A stretch of DNA of 5,201 nt from assembly GCA_028877195.1 (NCBI GenBank), contig JAPPIL010000268.1, forward strand, positions 1 through 5,201, in the 5' to 3' direction. Origin of the DNA: Pseudomonadota bacterium. Lineage in GTDB: Bacteria; Bdellovibrionota_B; Oligoflexia; Oligoflexales; JAPPIL01. Positions 1 through 5,201 of the stretch are shown piece by piece. Below the pieces are notes generated by a model that did no database searches, was not told the DNA's origin, and saw nothing but the letters and a program-made list of their open reading frames with translations. The translations under genes and the position numbers were made by a program. Every line of letters begins with the position of its first letter. Positions within the stretch are counted from its first letter, which is position 1.

Positions 1-51
1 AAGCTCACGCCTCTCGTATAAAAAAATAGGCATTACTTATGCAACAAAGCC
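1..51. mobile_element. Possible end of an IS5-family insertion sequence (terminal inverted repeat only)
   Basis: Read on the minus strand from position 51, the sequence begins GGCTTTGTTGCATAAG. This closely resembles the terminal inverted repeats I recall for IS5-family elements of the IS903 type, which begin GGCTTTGTTG followed by an AT-rich stretch. If that is right, the outer tip of the element is at 51 and its body lies at lower coordinates, outside the window. No transposase sequence, second inverted repeat or target duplication can be seen here, and about 16 matching bases could arise by chance or belong to a hairpin (41-59). The call is tentative. Confidence 0.3.
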
Positions 52-59
52 GGTGTTGC
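41..59. repeat. Inverted repeat at the left edge
   Basis: GCAACA (41-46) and TGTTGC (54-59) can pair around a 7-nt loop. On the minus strand the hairpin is followed, about 14 nt later, by a run of seven T (complement of 20-26). The gap is longer than in a classical intrinsic terminator, but this could still help end transcription coming from hsp20. It overlaps the possible IS end, so the pairing may be a chance result of the junction. Confidence 0.3.
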
Positions 60-164
60 CCCGTGGTCTGAATGCGCCTTGGACAAGTGGCGGCTTGATG
101 TATGCCCGCCCCTTAAGTGAGGCGGGATAGTGAGACGACAGGATAAGGAATACAAGCGTTGAGG
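52..164. other. Non-coding stretch downstream of hsp20
   Basis: I see no open reading frame with coding character and no tRNA-like or other recognisable RNA fold across this stretch. Its only clear structure is the GC-rich inverted repeat at 105-126. It separates the hsp20 stop codon from the possible insertion-sequence end. Confidence 0.5.
105..126 (-). terminator. GC-rich hairpin downstream of hsp20, possible terminator
   Basis: CCCGCC (105-110) pairs perfectly with GGCGGG (121-126) around a 10-nt loop. It lies about 39 nt past the hsp20 stop codon in the direction of transcription. A 6-bp all-GC stem is stable, but no T-run follows it on either strand, so it is not a textbook intrinsic terminator. 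It could instead stabilise the 3' end of the hsp20 transcript. Confidence 0.35.
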
Positions 165-569
165 TTAGCTACTGATTTTCAGACGACGAGCCGCTGCTTC
201 CTCACACTTCGGCATCGTTACCTGCAAGACACCATCTACATAGCTAACGGCAATCTTGTTACGCTCAACGCTTTGTGGCAACACAAACCTACGTTCAAAG
301 TTACCGAAAGATCGTTCCTCTCGGATATAACCACCCTCCTTGTGTAACTCGCTTTTGCGACGCTCACCCTTGACAACCAATTGGTCGCCTTTTACCTCAA
401 CATCTAACTCATCCTTCTTGAAGCCAGGTAAATCAAGGTTTAAGACAAACTCTTTCTCTTGTTCAGCAATACCAGCCTTGGGCATAAAGCGTGTTACCTC
501 ATCACCATGCCAATGATCGAACCAATTATCAAAGAAACTTTTCTCAAAAAAATTATTAGGCACTAACAT
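165..569 (-). CDS. Hsp20/alpha-crystallin family small heat shock protein
   Basis: This 134-residue protein is a small heat shock protein, an ATP-independent cytoplasmic chaperone of the family that binds unfolding proteins and holds them for refolding by DnaK/ClpB. The N-terminal arm (about 1-35) is short and rich in Phe and Trp, as usual for bacterial class members. The alpha-crystallin domain spans about 36-122, with the typical N-F-E-R-R-F-x-LP stretch near 90-98 and the diagnostic DGVLQVTMPK at 112-121. The C-terminal tail carries LKI at 130-132, a variant of the I-x-I/V motif that docks onto neighbouring subunits during oligomer assembly. Length is normal, about 130-150 residues for the family. 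The ATG is supported by a near-perfect Shine-Dalgarno just upstream. The gene sits 111 nt beyond the kinase gene and has its own candidate promoter, so it is probably a separate stress-response unit rather than part of the respiratory operon, although read-through is possible. Confidence 0.95.
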   Translation of the reverse strand: MLVPNNFFEKSFFDNWFDHWHGDEVTRFMPKAGIAEQEKEFVLNLDLPGFKKDELDVEVKGDQLVVKGERRKSELHKEGGYIREERSFGNFERRFVLPQSVERNKIAVSYVDGVLQVTMPKCEEAAARRLKISS

Positions 570-572
570 TTC

Positions 573-580
573 TCACCTCC
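573..580 (-). promoter_or_regulatory. Strong ribosome binding site of hsp20
   Basis: The minus strand reads GGAGGTGA ending 3 nt before the ATG at 569. This almost fully complements the 3' end of 16S rRNA and is clearly the best Shine-Dalgarno site in the window. It fixes the hsp20 start and suggests high translation once the mRNA is made. The spacing is short if pairing extends to the last bases, and about 6 nt if counted from the GGAGG core. Confidence 0.8.
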
Positions 581-615
581 ATTTGAATTAAACCATATCA
601 ATCAGGTTCATTAGG

Positions 616-643
616 AATGTAAGTTTTGTTTTGCCGTTGTCAA
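616..643 (-). promoter_or_regulatory. Candidate hsp20 promoter (sigma-70-like, partly heat-shock-like)
   Basis: On the minus strand a perfect TTGACA -35 hexamer (643-638) is followed after 16 nt by TACATT (621-616), a 4/6 match to the -10 consensus. It lies about 47 nt upstream of the hsp20 start codon, which would leave a leader of roughly 40 nt. Reading one base further out, the -35 is CTTGACA, one mismatch from the heat-shock sigma-32 element CTTGAAA. The matching -10 region (consensus CCCCATNT) is poor. No CIRCE operator is present. Housekeeping transcription is therefore the safer reading. Confidence 0.45.
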
Positions 644-680
644 GTGGTTGAATGTTATTTTTGGTAGGAAGATCAATCGA

Positions 681-1814
681 TCAACTAGCCTGCTGTTGTC
701 GTTGCGTTTTAGGCAAAAAGACCTCAAACACTACACCTGTAGGTTGATTGTCTGTTATCTTGATACTACCACCATGCAGAGAAACGATCTCATGCGAAAT
801 AGCAAGACCAATGCCCGTGCCTTGCTCGCCTTTAGTCGTATAAAAAGGCTCAAAGATACGGCTACGCACCTGCGCTGGAATGCCAATGCCACTATCAGCA
901 ATAGCAACAACAACACCTTCAATGCCGTCCCTATCACAAACAGTTATCTTAATACTAATCTTGCGGTCAGAACTATCGGTCAGCGCATCGCAAGCATTGG
1001 TCAGGATATTGATAAAAACCTGCTCTAACTGATGCATGCAGCCATCGACCAAACAGTCAAGTGGCATGTCGCTATCAACGTTGATCTTCAACTTTGATAA
1101 CTTGGGTTCAGTCATCGCTAACGCTTCAGTGATAATTTCAACTAAACATAGCTGCGTAACTGGTGCACTGATGCGAGAATTCGGCAAGTCCAACAACCGC
1201 CGCGAGTAGTGCTGAATTTTATTAACCGCATTCTGCAGAAAACGCACATTAGACTGTAGTGTCATATCTTCCTTGTAGCGTGGTTCTTCAGAGATTAGTT
1301 CCCCGACCCCCTTGATAATCGTCAACGGATTGCTAATGTCATGCACGATTCCCGCCGCAAACTTACCAATCATCGACAAACGGTTGCTGTTCGCCAACTC
1401 CCGCTGAAACTTGCGATGCTCGGTAATATCTTCCAACACCGAAAAAGACTGAACATAGTCGCCCGCCTTATCATACAAGGCATACGATTTGACAATAACG
1501 TCGATCGCCTCGCCTGTTTTAGGCTTGATCTTACTACGCACTACCAACTTGCCAAGCTTAATCAGTTTGTTCAACCCCACATGGGTGCGTTCAGGGTTGC
1601 TGTATAAGTCATAAATACTCATGCCAATCAACTCTTCAGGCGGATACCCATACAGACTGCTCGCCTTCTTATTGGCATAAACTATCTCACCATCACAGTT
1701 GGAAGAATGGATGGCATCAGGATAATCATCTACTATATCCTCAACGACCGAGCGATCATTAGCGTTGAGTAAACGCAGTTCTTTGCTAAAGAAGGCTGGA
1801 ATTGTTTTCGCCAT
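681..1814 (-). CDS. Soluble PAS-domain sensor histidine kinase
   Basis: This 377-residue protein looks like a cytoplasmic sensor kinase that autophosphorylates on His and passes the phosphate to a response regulator. A PAS domain occupies about 20-130, with the familiar pattern of a buried DGEIVYANKKA strand (41-51), a YGYPPEELIG helix region (55-64) and a final strand running into the coiled linker ITEHRKFQREL (130-140). The HisKA dimerisation region follows, with H-box HDISNPLT and the phospho-acceptor at H158. The catalytic ATPase domain has an N-box around E264-N273, the G1 box with D307, G309 and G311, an F-box FEPFYTTK (321-328), and a G2 box with G332, G334 and G336. All core motifs are intact, so it should be active. 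No membrane segment or signal peptide is visible. The start ATG overlaps the nuoI stop by 1 nt (TGATG), and its own Shine-Dalgarno is weak (GGTG), so translation probably depends on ribosomes leaving nuoI. No partner regulator is in the window. The PAS ligand cannot be told from sequence alone. Redox or energy sensing is inferred only from the operon. Confidence 0.93.
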   Translation of the reverse strand: MAKTIPAFFSKELRLLNANDRSVVEDIVDDYPDAIHSSNCDGEIVYANKKASSLYGYPPEELIGMSIYDLYSNPERTHVGLNKLIKLGKLVVRSKIKPKTGEAIDVIVKSYALYDKAGDYVQSFSVLEDITEHRKFQRELANSNRLSMIGKFAAGIVHDISNPLTIIKGVGELISEEPRYKEDMTLQSNVRFLQNAVNKIQHYSRRLLDLPNSRISAPVTQLCLVEIITEALAMTEPKLSKLKINVDSDMPLDCLVDGCMHQLEQVFINILTNACDALTDSSDRKISIKITVCDRDGIEGVVVAIADSGIGIPAQVRSRIFEPFYTTKGEQGTGIGLAISHEIVSLHGGSIKITDNQPTGVVFEVFLPKTQRQQQAS

Positions 1815-1816
1815 CA
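1812..1816 (-). other. TGATG stop/start junction coupling nuoI and the kinase gene
   Basis: The TGA stop of nuoI shares one base with the ATG of the kinase gene. Such junctions usually let ribosomes that terminate on the first gene re-start on the second. Because the kinase lacks a good ribosome binding site, this junction is likely its main route of translation and ties kinase dose to complex I production. Confidence 0.7.
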
Positions 1817-2401
1817 GTGCACACCATGCCGTAGATAACTTCTGCGCTTATCAGCCCCCGTATCGATATGTTTAGCACTCTCGGCTTTGATACTTTCTAC
1901 CCCACCGACCAACTCCTGCCGTTGCGCTAGATAGTCTTTGGTATAAACCCACTTATCGCCAGCAAGTCCAGCCATAGCATACTCTGGCCCCAACCGTATC
2001 GCATCGACAGGGCAAGCCTCCTCGCACATACCGCAAAACACACAGCGAAGAATATCAATCTCAAAACGCACAGGGAACTTTTCAATCCTGCTATCGCTAT
2101 GCTCGGATGCCTCAATATGAATACAGTCAGCAGGACAAGCGGTGGCACACAAAAAACAAGCAGTGCACCTTATCTTGCCATCATCTCGCAAAGTAAGGAA
2201 ATGCTTGCCCTTGAAACGGTCGCCATAATCAGCAGGTTGTTCAGGCCATTCCAAAGTATTCGTCTTCTCCATTCGCAACAACTGGCGGAAAAAAATACCC
2301 AATGTTAGACGCATGCCCTTCATTATCTCGGCAAAATAGCCTGCTACTTGAAAAAAAACATTGCGATCAACGGGCGGTGGTGGAACTTTGATCACAGCCA
2401 T
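1814..2401 (-). CDS. nuoI: NADH-quinone oxidoreductase subunit I
   Basis: NuoI is the 8-iron ferredoxin-like subunit of complex I. It relays electrons through clusters N6a and N6b toward N2 and the quinone site, at the junction of the peripheral and membrane arms. The 195-residue product has an N-terminal segment (about 14-43) that is hydrophobic and amphipathic, suited to contact with the membrane subunits. Two CxxCxxCxxxC ferredoxin motifs follow: C79, C82, C85, C89 and C120, C123, C126, C130. Around them are family signatures such as LTLRDDGKIRC, ACPADCI, RIEKFPVRFEID and EACPVDAIRLGPE. Length fits the usual range of about 160-200 residues, with a charged C-terminal tail (165-195) that is poorly conserved. 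The ATG follows directly after the nuoG TAA with no gap. A purine-rich AGGGGG ends 5 nt upstream inside nuoG and probably serves as its ribosome binding site. The gene order is odd: nuoH is normally between nuoG and nuoI but is missing here. Confidence 0.97.
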   Translation of the reverse strand: MAVIKVPPPPVDRNVFFQVAGYFAEIMKGMRLTLGIFFRQLLRMEKTNTLEWPEQPADYGDRFKGKHFLTLRDDGKIRCTACFLCATACPADCIHIEASEHSDSRIEKFPVRFEIDILRCVFCGMCEEACPVDAIRLGPEYAMAGLAGDKWVYTKDYLAQRQELVGGVESIKAESAKHIDTGADKRRSYLRHGVH

Positions 2402-3901
2402 TTATGCCCCCTGCTGTGAATCATGGTTGCTAACCTGATCATCATGCGCACTCACTTGCAGCAGCGCGACCGCGGCACTAACATCAACACAGTTCTGATT
2501 CAATGCCGCCATCGTTTGCGGTAACGGCTGGACTCGACCATCATAGTTGGTGAAACTTCCCTGTTTTTCAGTGAACACCCGCATCGCCACCAACTGCTGA
2601 TAACTGTAAGCAAGCATAACACTTGCACACGACCACATGGAAACAAAGGGTAATGCCTGCAACTTCTGCAGCTGTAGCTCAATGTTGGCAAACGTGTTGG
2701 GAAGTTCGGGAGCAAGAACGATAGCGACATCAAACGAATTGGCACAGAAATCCGCAAACCCTCCACTGCTTTGAAGATCAAGCTTTTGCAGTTCACCCTC
2801 AAAGCCGCCACTATTAGCATTGCGGTCGCCACGCATCAGAATACCATCAAATGCCGTGCGGTCTTCACTGTCGCTACGCCATTGCCAAAAGCTCGCATTC
2901 AGTTTAGCAAAATAACTAAACAAACTCCGATACTCCTCGTTTGTATATTGGCATGCCACCAGCACCCCAATCTTCTGCGCAACAGCCAGTTTAGCCGCCA
3001 ACTGCGCTAACACTTGCGATGTTGCCAATGCCTGTTGTTTGCCTTTTGCTTCATCCCAAACCTGACTCGTCAGCAAACGCTTCTCAACATTCAAATGCTT
3101 ATAGACCGTGCGCCCGAAATTACACATCCACTGACCATTGACCTCTGATGCCCGTGGCTTAACACGATAGTAGCGCTGTAGTTTGCGGTTGAAAGCCAAT
3201 TCAACGGCACAACCTGTCGAGCAACCAGGGCAGATACTGTTCACCTCTTCAGTAAACCAAACGCGTTTCTGAAAACGAAAATCTTTGGAAGTAAACGCCC
3301 CAACAGGACAGATGTCTACAAGGTTAGTAGTATAATTATGGTCTATTTTTTTGTCTTTGTAAGTGCCGATAATTGAACGATCGCCGCGATCAAAGATGCC
3401 GAGCGCCGAAGTTTTAGTAACTTCTTCTTCAAAGCGCACACAGCGTGAACAAAGGATACAACGCTCGGTATCAAGCACCAAGTCGGTGCCGACATCAAGA
3501 GCTTTGGGCTTCAATACCTTGTCAGCTTGCATCTGCGAAGGATACTTGCCAACCTCCATATAGTAGTCCTGCAAACCGCACTCGCCTGCTTGGTCGCAAA
3601 TCGGGCAGTCAAGCGGATGATTGATCAGATGGAATTCCAACGCCCACTTGTGCGCTTCTTCCACTTCGGCGTTAGCGGTGTAAATCTTCATGCCCTCGGC
3701 AAGCGGCAGGTTGCAAGCGATTTCAAGCTTCGGTCGCCCCTCAACTGCCACCATACAAAAGCGGCAAACCCCCGCCACCGATAAACCAGGATGCCAACAA
3801 AAATGCGGGATATAAATATCGTTGGCTTTAGCGATTTCCATCACTGTTTGCCCCGCTTGTCCCTGATACTCCTTGTCATTGATGGTGATCGCGATGCTCA
3901 T
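2402..3901 (-). CDS. nuoG: NADH-quinone oxidoreductase subunit G, short form
   Basis: NuoG is the large Fe-S subunit of the complex I peripheral arm and carries electrons from the NADH module to the quinone module. The N-terminal [2Fe-2S] domain has C35, C46, C49 and C63 (cluster N1b). The next motif, H95-C99-C102-C108, is the His-ligated N5 cluster. C148, C151, C154 and C198 make N4. A CxxCxxxCx28C motif (C224, C227, C231, C260) matches the extra N7 cluster that only some bacteria keep. From about 265 the molybdopterin-oxidoreductase-like domain is highly diverged and much shorter than usual: 499 residues in total against 908 in E. coli and 783 in Thermus. A GSFTNYDGRVQ element at 448-458 still resembles the EGTFxNxEGRxQ motif found far along normal NuoG proteins, so the shortening looks internal, with probable loss of sequence at the C-terminus too. 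The reading frame is clean and the TAA abuts nuoI, so I see no sign of a frameshift. The start ATG overlaps the nuoF stop (ATGA), and GGGAG lies 6 nt upstream. Confidence 0.95.
   Translation of the reverse strand: MSIAITINDKEYQGQAGQTVMEIAKANDIYIPHFCWHPGLSVAGVCRFCMVAVEGRPKLEIACNLPLAEGMKIYTANAEVEEAHKWALEFHLINHPLDCPICDQAGECGLQDYYMEVGKYPSQMQADKVLKPKALDVGTDLVLDTERCILCSRCVRFEEEVTKTSALGIFDRGDRSIIGTYKDKKIDHNYTTNLVDICPVGAFTSKDFRFQKRVWFTEEVNSICPGCSTGCAVELAFNRKLQRYYRVKPRASEVNGQWMCNFGRTVYKHLNVEKRLLTSQVWDEAKGKQQALATSQVLAQLAAKLAVAQKIGVLVACQYTNEEYRSLFSYFAKLNASFWQWRSDSEDRTAFDGILMRGDRNANSGGFEGELQKLDLQSSGGFADFCANSFDVAIVLAPELPNTFANIELQLQKLQALPFVSMWSCASVMLAYSYQQLVAMRVFTEKQGSFTNYDGRVQPLPQTMAALNQNCVDVSAAVALLQVSAHDDQVSNHDSQQGA
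3898..3901 (-). other. ATGA overlap coupling nuoF and nuoG
   Basis: The nuoG ATG and the nuoF TGA share two bases in a 4-nt ATGA overlap. With GGGAG (3908-3912) 6 nt upstream, this supports the chosen nuoG start and equal, coupled production of the two partner subunits. Confidence 0.75.
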
Positions 3902-5201
3902 GCACTGCTCCCAACTGTATGTTCATGCTGATTATTGAGCATAGGCTTGGTCGTTGACGGTTGTTGGAGAAAATCTTCTAGCTCATTACGATACTTGGCT
4001 ATTATCGCCAATGTTGGCATCGCCGCCGCATCCGATAAGGCACAGATAGTTCGACCCATCATGTGCTTGGAGACCGCATGCATCAAATCAAGGTCAGCAC
4101 TCTTGCCACGCCTATGGGTGTAATTATACATGATGTTTGCCAGCCAGCCTGTGCCCTCACGACAAGGGGTGCATTGCCCGCAACTTTCATGATGAAAGAA
4201 ATCTACCGTTACTTTGAGTAGTTCAACCATCGACTGCCGCTGGTCGATGATCATCACTGCCCCTGAACCGAGCATGCTGTTCTTCGCCGCCAACGCTTCA
4301 TAGTCAAGGGTTAGGTCTTGTAATTCATCAGGCGTAAGTATCGGTGCGGAAGCGCCCCCTGGGATACAACCCTTGAGCTGTCTTCCCTCTAGCATGCCAC
4401 CTGCGTCTTCTTGGAGAAACTTCATGAACGGATAACCGAGTGGCAATTCATAGACCCCAGGTTTTTGAACATGTCCAGAGATACAGAAGAGCTTTGTGCC
4501 CGCACTCTTTGCAGTGCCGATGGCACGATGCGCGGCCGCACCATTGTTGATGATCCAAGGCACCGTTGCGAGTGTCTCGGTATTGTTGACGATTGTTGGA
4601 CAACCGAGATAACCAGACACCGCGGGAAAGGGTGGCTTGAGTTTTGGTTGCCCCTTCTTGCCTTCCAACGATGACAAAAGCCCCGTCTCTTCACCGCAGA
4701 TGTAAGCACCAGCACCTGCATAATGGTCAAGGTCAAAGCTAAATCCACTGCCTTGAATATCCTTGCCAAGATAACCAGCTTGATATGCCTCGCTAATTGC
4801 GGTTTGTAGCCATTTTATTTCGTCAAAAAACTCATAGCGGGTATAGATATAACCCTTGCTCGCACCAATTGCGTAAGCCGCGATGACCATCCCTTCAATC
4901 AACATGTGTGGCGACAACTCGCAGATATAGCGATCTTTGAACGTGCCTGGCTCGCCTTCGTCGTTGTTGCAGACGATATACTTGTTGCCCTTATAGTCCT
5001 GCGGCACAAAGCTCCATTTCAAACCAGTTGGAAACCCAGCACCGCCACGACCACGCAAACCAGAGTCTTTGACCTGCTGGATAACCGCCGCTGGCGACAT
5101 CGCAAACGCTTTGCGTAAGGCTTGATAACCATCATGTTGCTCATAACAGGACAAGGCACGGCTATGGTCGATGCCTTCAAAAGCAGTGGTAATACGTGTA
5201 G
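3898..5201 (-). CDS. nuoF: NADH-quinone oxidoreductase subunit F, 5' end missing
   Basis: NuoF is the NADH-oxidising subunit of complex I. It binds NADH and FMN and hands electrons to its [4Fe-4S] cluster N3. About 434 codons are visible, and the frame runs off the window edge without a stop. A TTG at 5154 (codes Leu) should not be taken as the start, because upstream codons continue in good family style (FEGIDHSRALSCYEQHDGY). Since NuoF is usually 420-445 residues, only a few N-terminal residues are probably missing. Numbering from that TTG, the FMN/NADH glycine-rich loop GRGGAGFPTGLKW is at 35-47, NNDEGEPGTFKDR at 63-75, the second glycine-rich motif GAGAYICGEETGLLSSLEG at 147-165, and KPPFPAVSGYLGCPTIVNN at 173-191. 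The N3 ligands are C325, C328, C331 (ESCGQCTPCREG) and C371 (RTICALSDAAAMP). The C-terminal tail past about 398 is variable. Whether nuoE lies immediately upstream cannot be seen. Confidence 0.97.
   Translation of the reverse strand, partial: TRITTAFEGIDHSRALSCYEQHDGYQALRKAFAMSPAAVIQQVKDSGLRGRGGAGFPTGLKWSFVPQDYKGNKYIVCNNDEGEPGTFKDRYICELSPHMLIEGMVIAAYAIGASKGYIYTRYEFFDEIKWLQTAISEAYQAGYLGKDIQGSGFSFDLDHYAGAGAYICGEETGLLSSLEGKKGQPKLKPPFPAVSGYLGCPTIVNNTETLATVPWIINNGAAAHRAIGTAKSAGTKLFCISGHVQKPGVYELPLGYPFMKFLQEDAGGMLEGRQLKGCIPGGASAPILTPDELQDLTLDYEALAAKNSMLGSGAVMIIDQRQSMVELLKVTVDFFHHESCGQCTPCREGTGWLANIMYNYTHRRGKSADLDLMHAVSKHMMGRTICALSDAAAMPTLAIIAKYRNELEDFLQQPSTTKPMLNNQHEHTVGSSA

Noticed and set aside
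671..685. Closely spaced GATC sites (GATCAATCGATC) at the end of the kinase gene, considered as a terminator stem or regulatory palindrome.
   Set aside because: The palindrome is too short and AT-rich to form a stable stem, has no T-run, and overlaps the stop codon. Two GATC sites in 12 nt is weak evidence of function.
648..1028. A 126-codon plus-strand open frame opposite the kinase gene.
   Set aside because: The minus-strand frame encodes intact kinase motifs throughout this stretch. The plus-strand product has no recognisable domain and is an antisense shadow.
1872..1880. TTAGCACTC, identical to the left half of the CIRCE heat-shock operator.
   Set aside because: It lies within the nuoI coding region, and the required GAGTGCTAA half is not present 9 nt further on.
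2402..3901. Possibility that the gene called nuoG is a formate dehydrogenase or hydrogenase Fe-S subunit.
   Set aside because: Its position between nuoF and nuoI, the N1b-N5-N4-N7 ligand order and the lack of any hydrogenase H-cluster motif favour NuoG.
4422..4769. A 115-codon minus-strand frame within nuoF.
   Set aside because: It overlaps highly conserved NuoF sequence in another frame and has no domain features.
3898..5201. Possibility that nuoF belongs to an NAD-reducing hydrogenase or NAD-dependent formate dehydrogenase (HoxF/FdsB type).
   Set aside because: There is no thioredoxin-like fusion or extra ferredoxin domain at the C-terminus, and the adjoining nuoG and nuoI genes fit complex I.

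Overview
The window reads almost entirely from the minus strand. It holds the end of a respiratory complex I (NADH:quinone oxidoreductase, nuo) operon, a soluble PAS-domain histidine kinase joined to that operon, and a small heat shock protein gene. Base composition is balanced (by eye slightly under 50% G+C). Gene density, 4-nt and 1-nt overlaps and Shine-Dalgarno sites all indicate a bacterium. The NuoF, NuoG and NuoI sequences look like those of Gram-negative proteobacteria in the broad sense, including lineages formerly called Deltaproteobacteria. That placement is an impression from conserved motifs, not a search result.

Layout in transcription order, from high to low coordinates. nuoF (3898-5201) is cut at its 5' end by the window edge. 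It overlaps nuoG (2402-3901) by 4 nt (ATGA). nuoG is followed with no gap (TAA then ATG) by nuoI (1814-2401). nuoI overlaps a PAS histidine kinase gene (681-1814) by 1 nt (TGATG). A 111-nt gap carrying a candidate promoter and a strong Shine-Dalgarno site leads to an Hsp20-family chaperone gene (165-569). The last 164 nt contain no gene. They hold a GC-rich hairpin 3' of hsp20 and, at the very edge, a short sequence resembling the terminal inverted repeat of an IS5-family insertion sequence.

How the genes work together. NuoF binds NADH and FMN and carries cluster N3. NuoG carries N1b, N4, N5 and apparently N7. NuoI carries N6a and N6b and passes electrons toward quinone. Together they form most of the peripheral-arm electron wire of complex I. 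The kinase is translationally coupled to nuoI, so it should be made together with complex I, and a role in sensing respiratory or redox state is a reasonable inference. No response regulator is visible. Hsp20 appears to be an independent stress gene.

Three things stand out. The membrane subunit gene nuoH, normally between nuoG and nuoI, is absent, and nuoJ-N do not follow nuoI. NuoG is only 499 residues long yet keeps every Fe-S ligand set, so its molybdopterin-type domain appears strongly reduced. A sensor kinase closes the respiratory cluster. I did not find convincing evidence for an entirely new kind of system.
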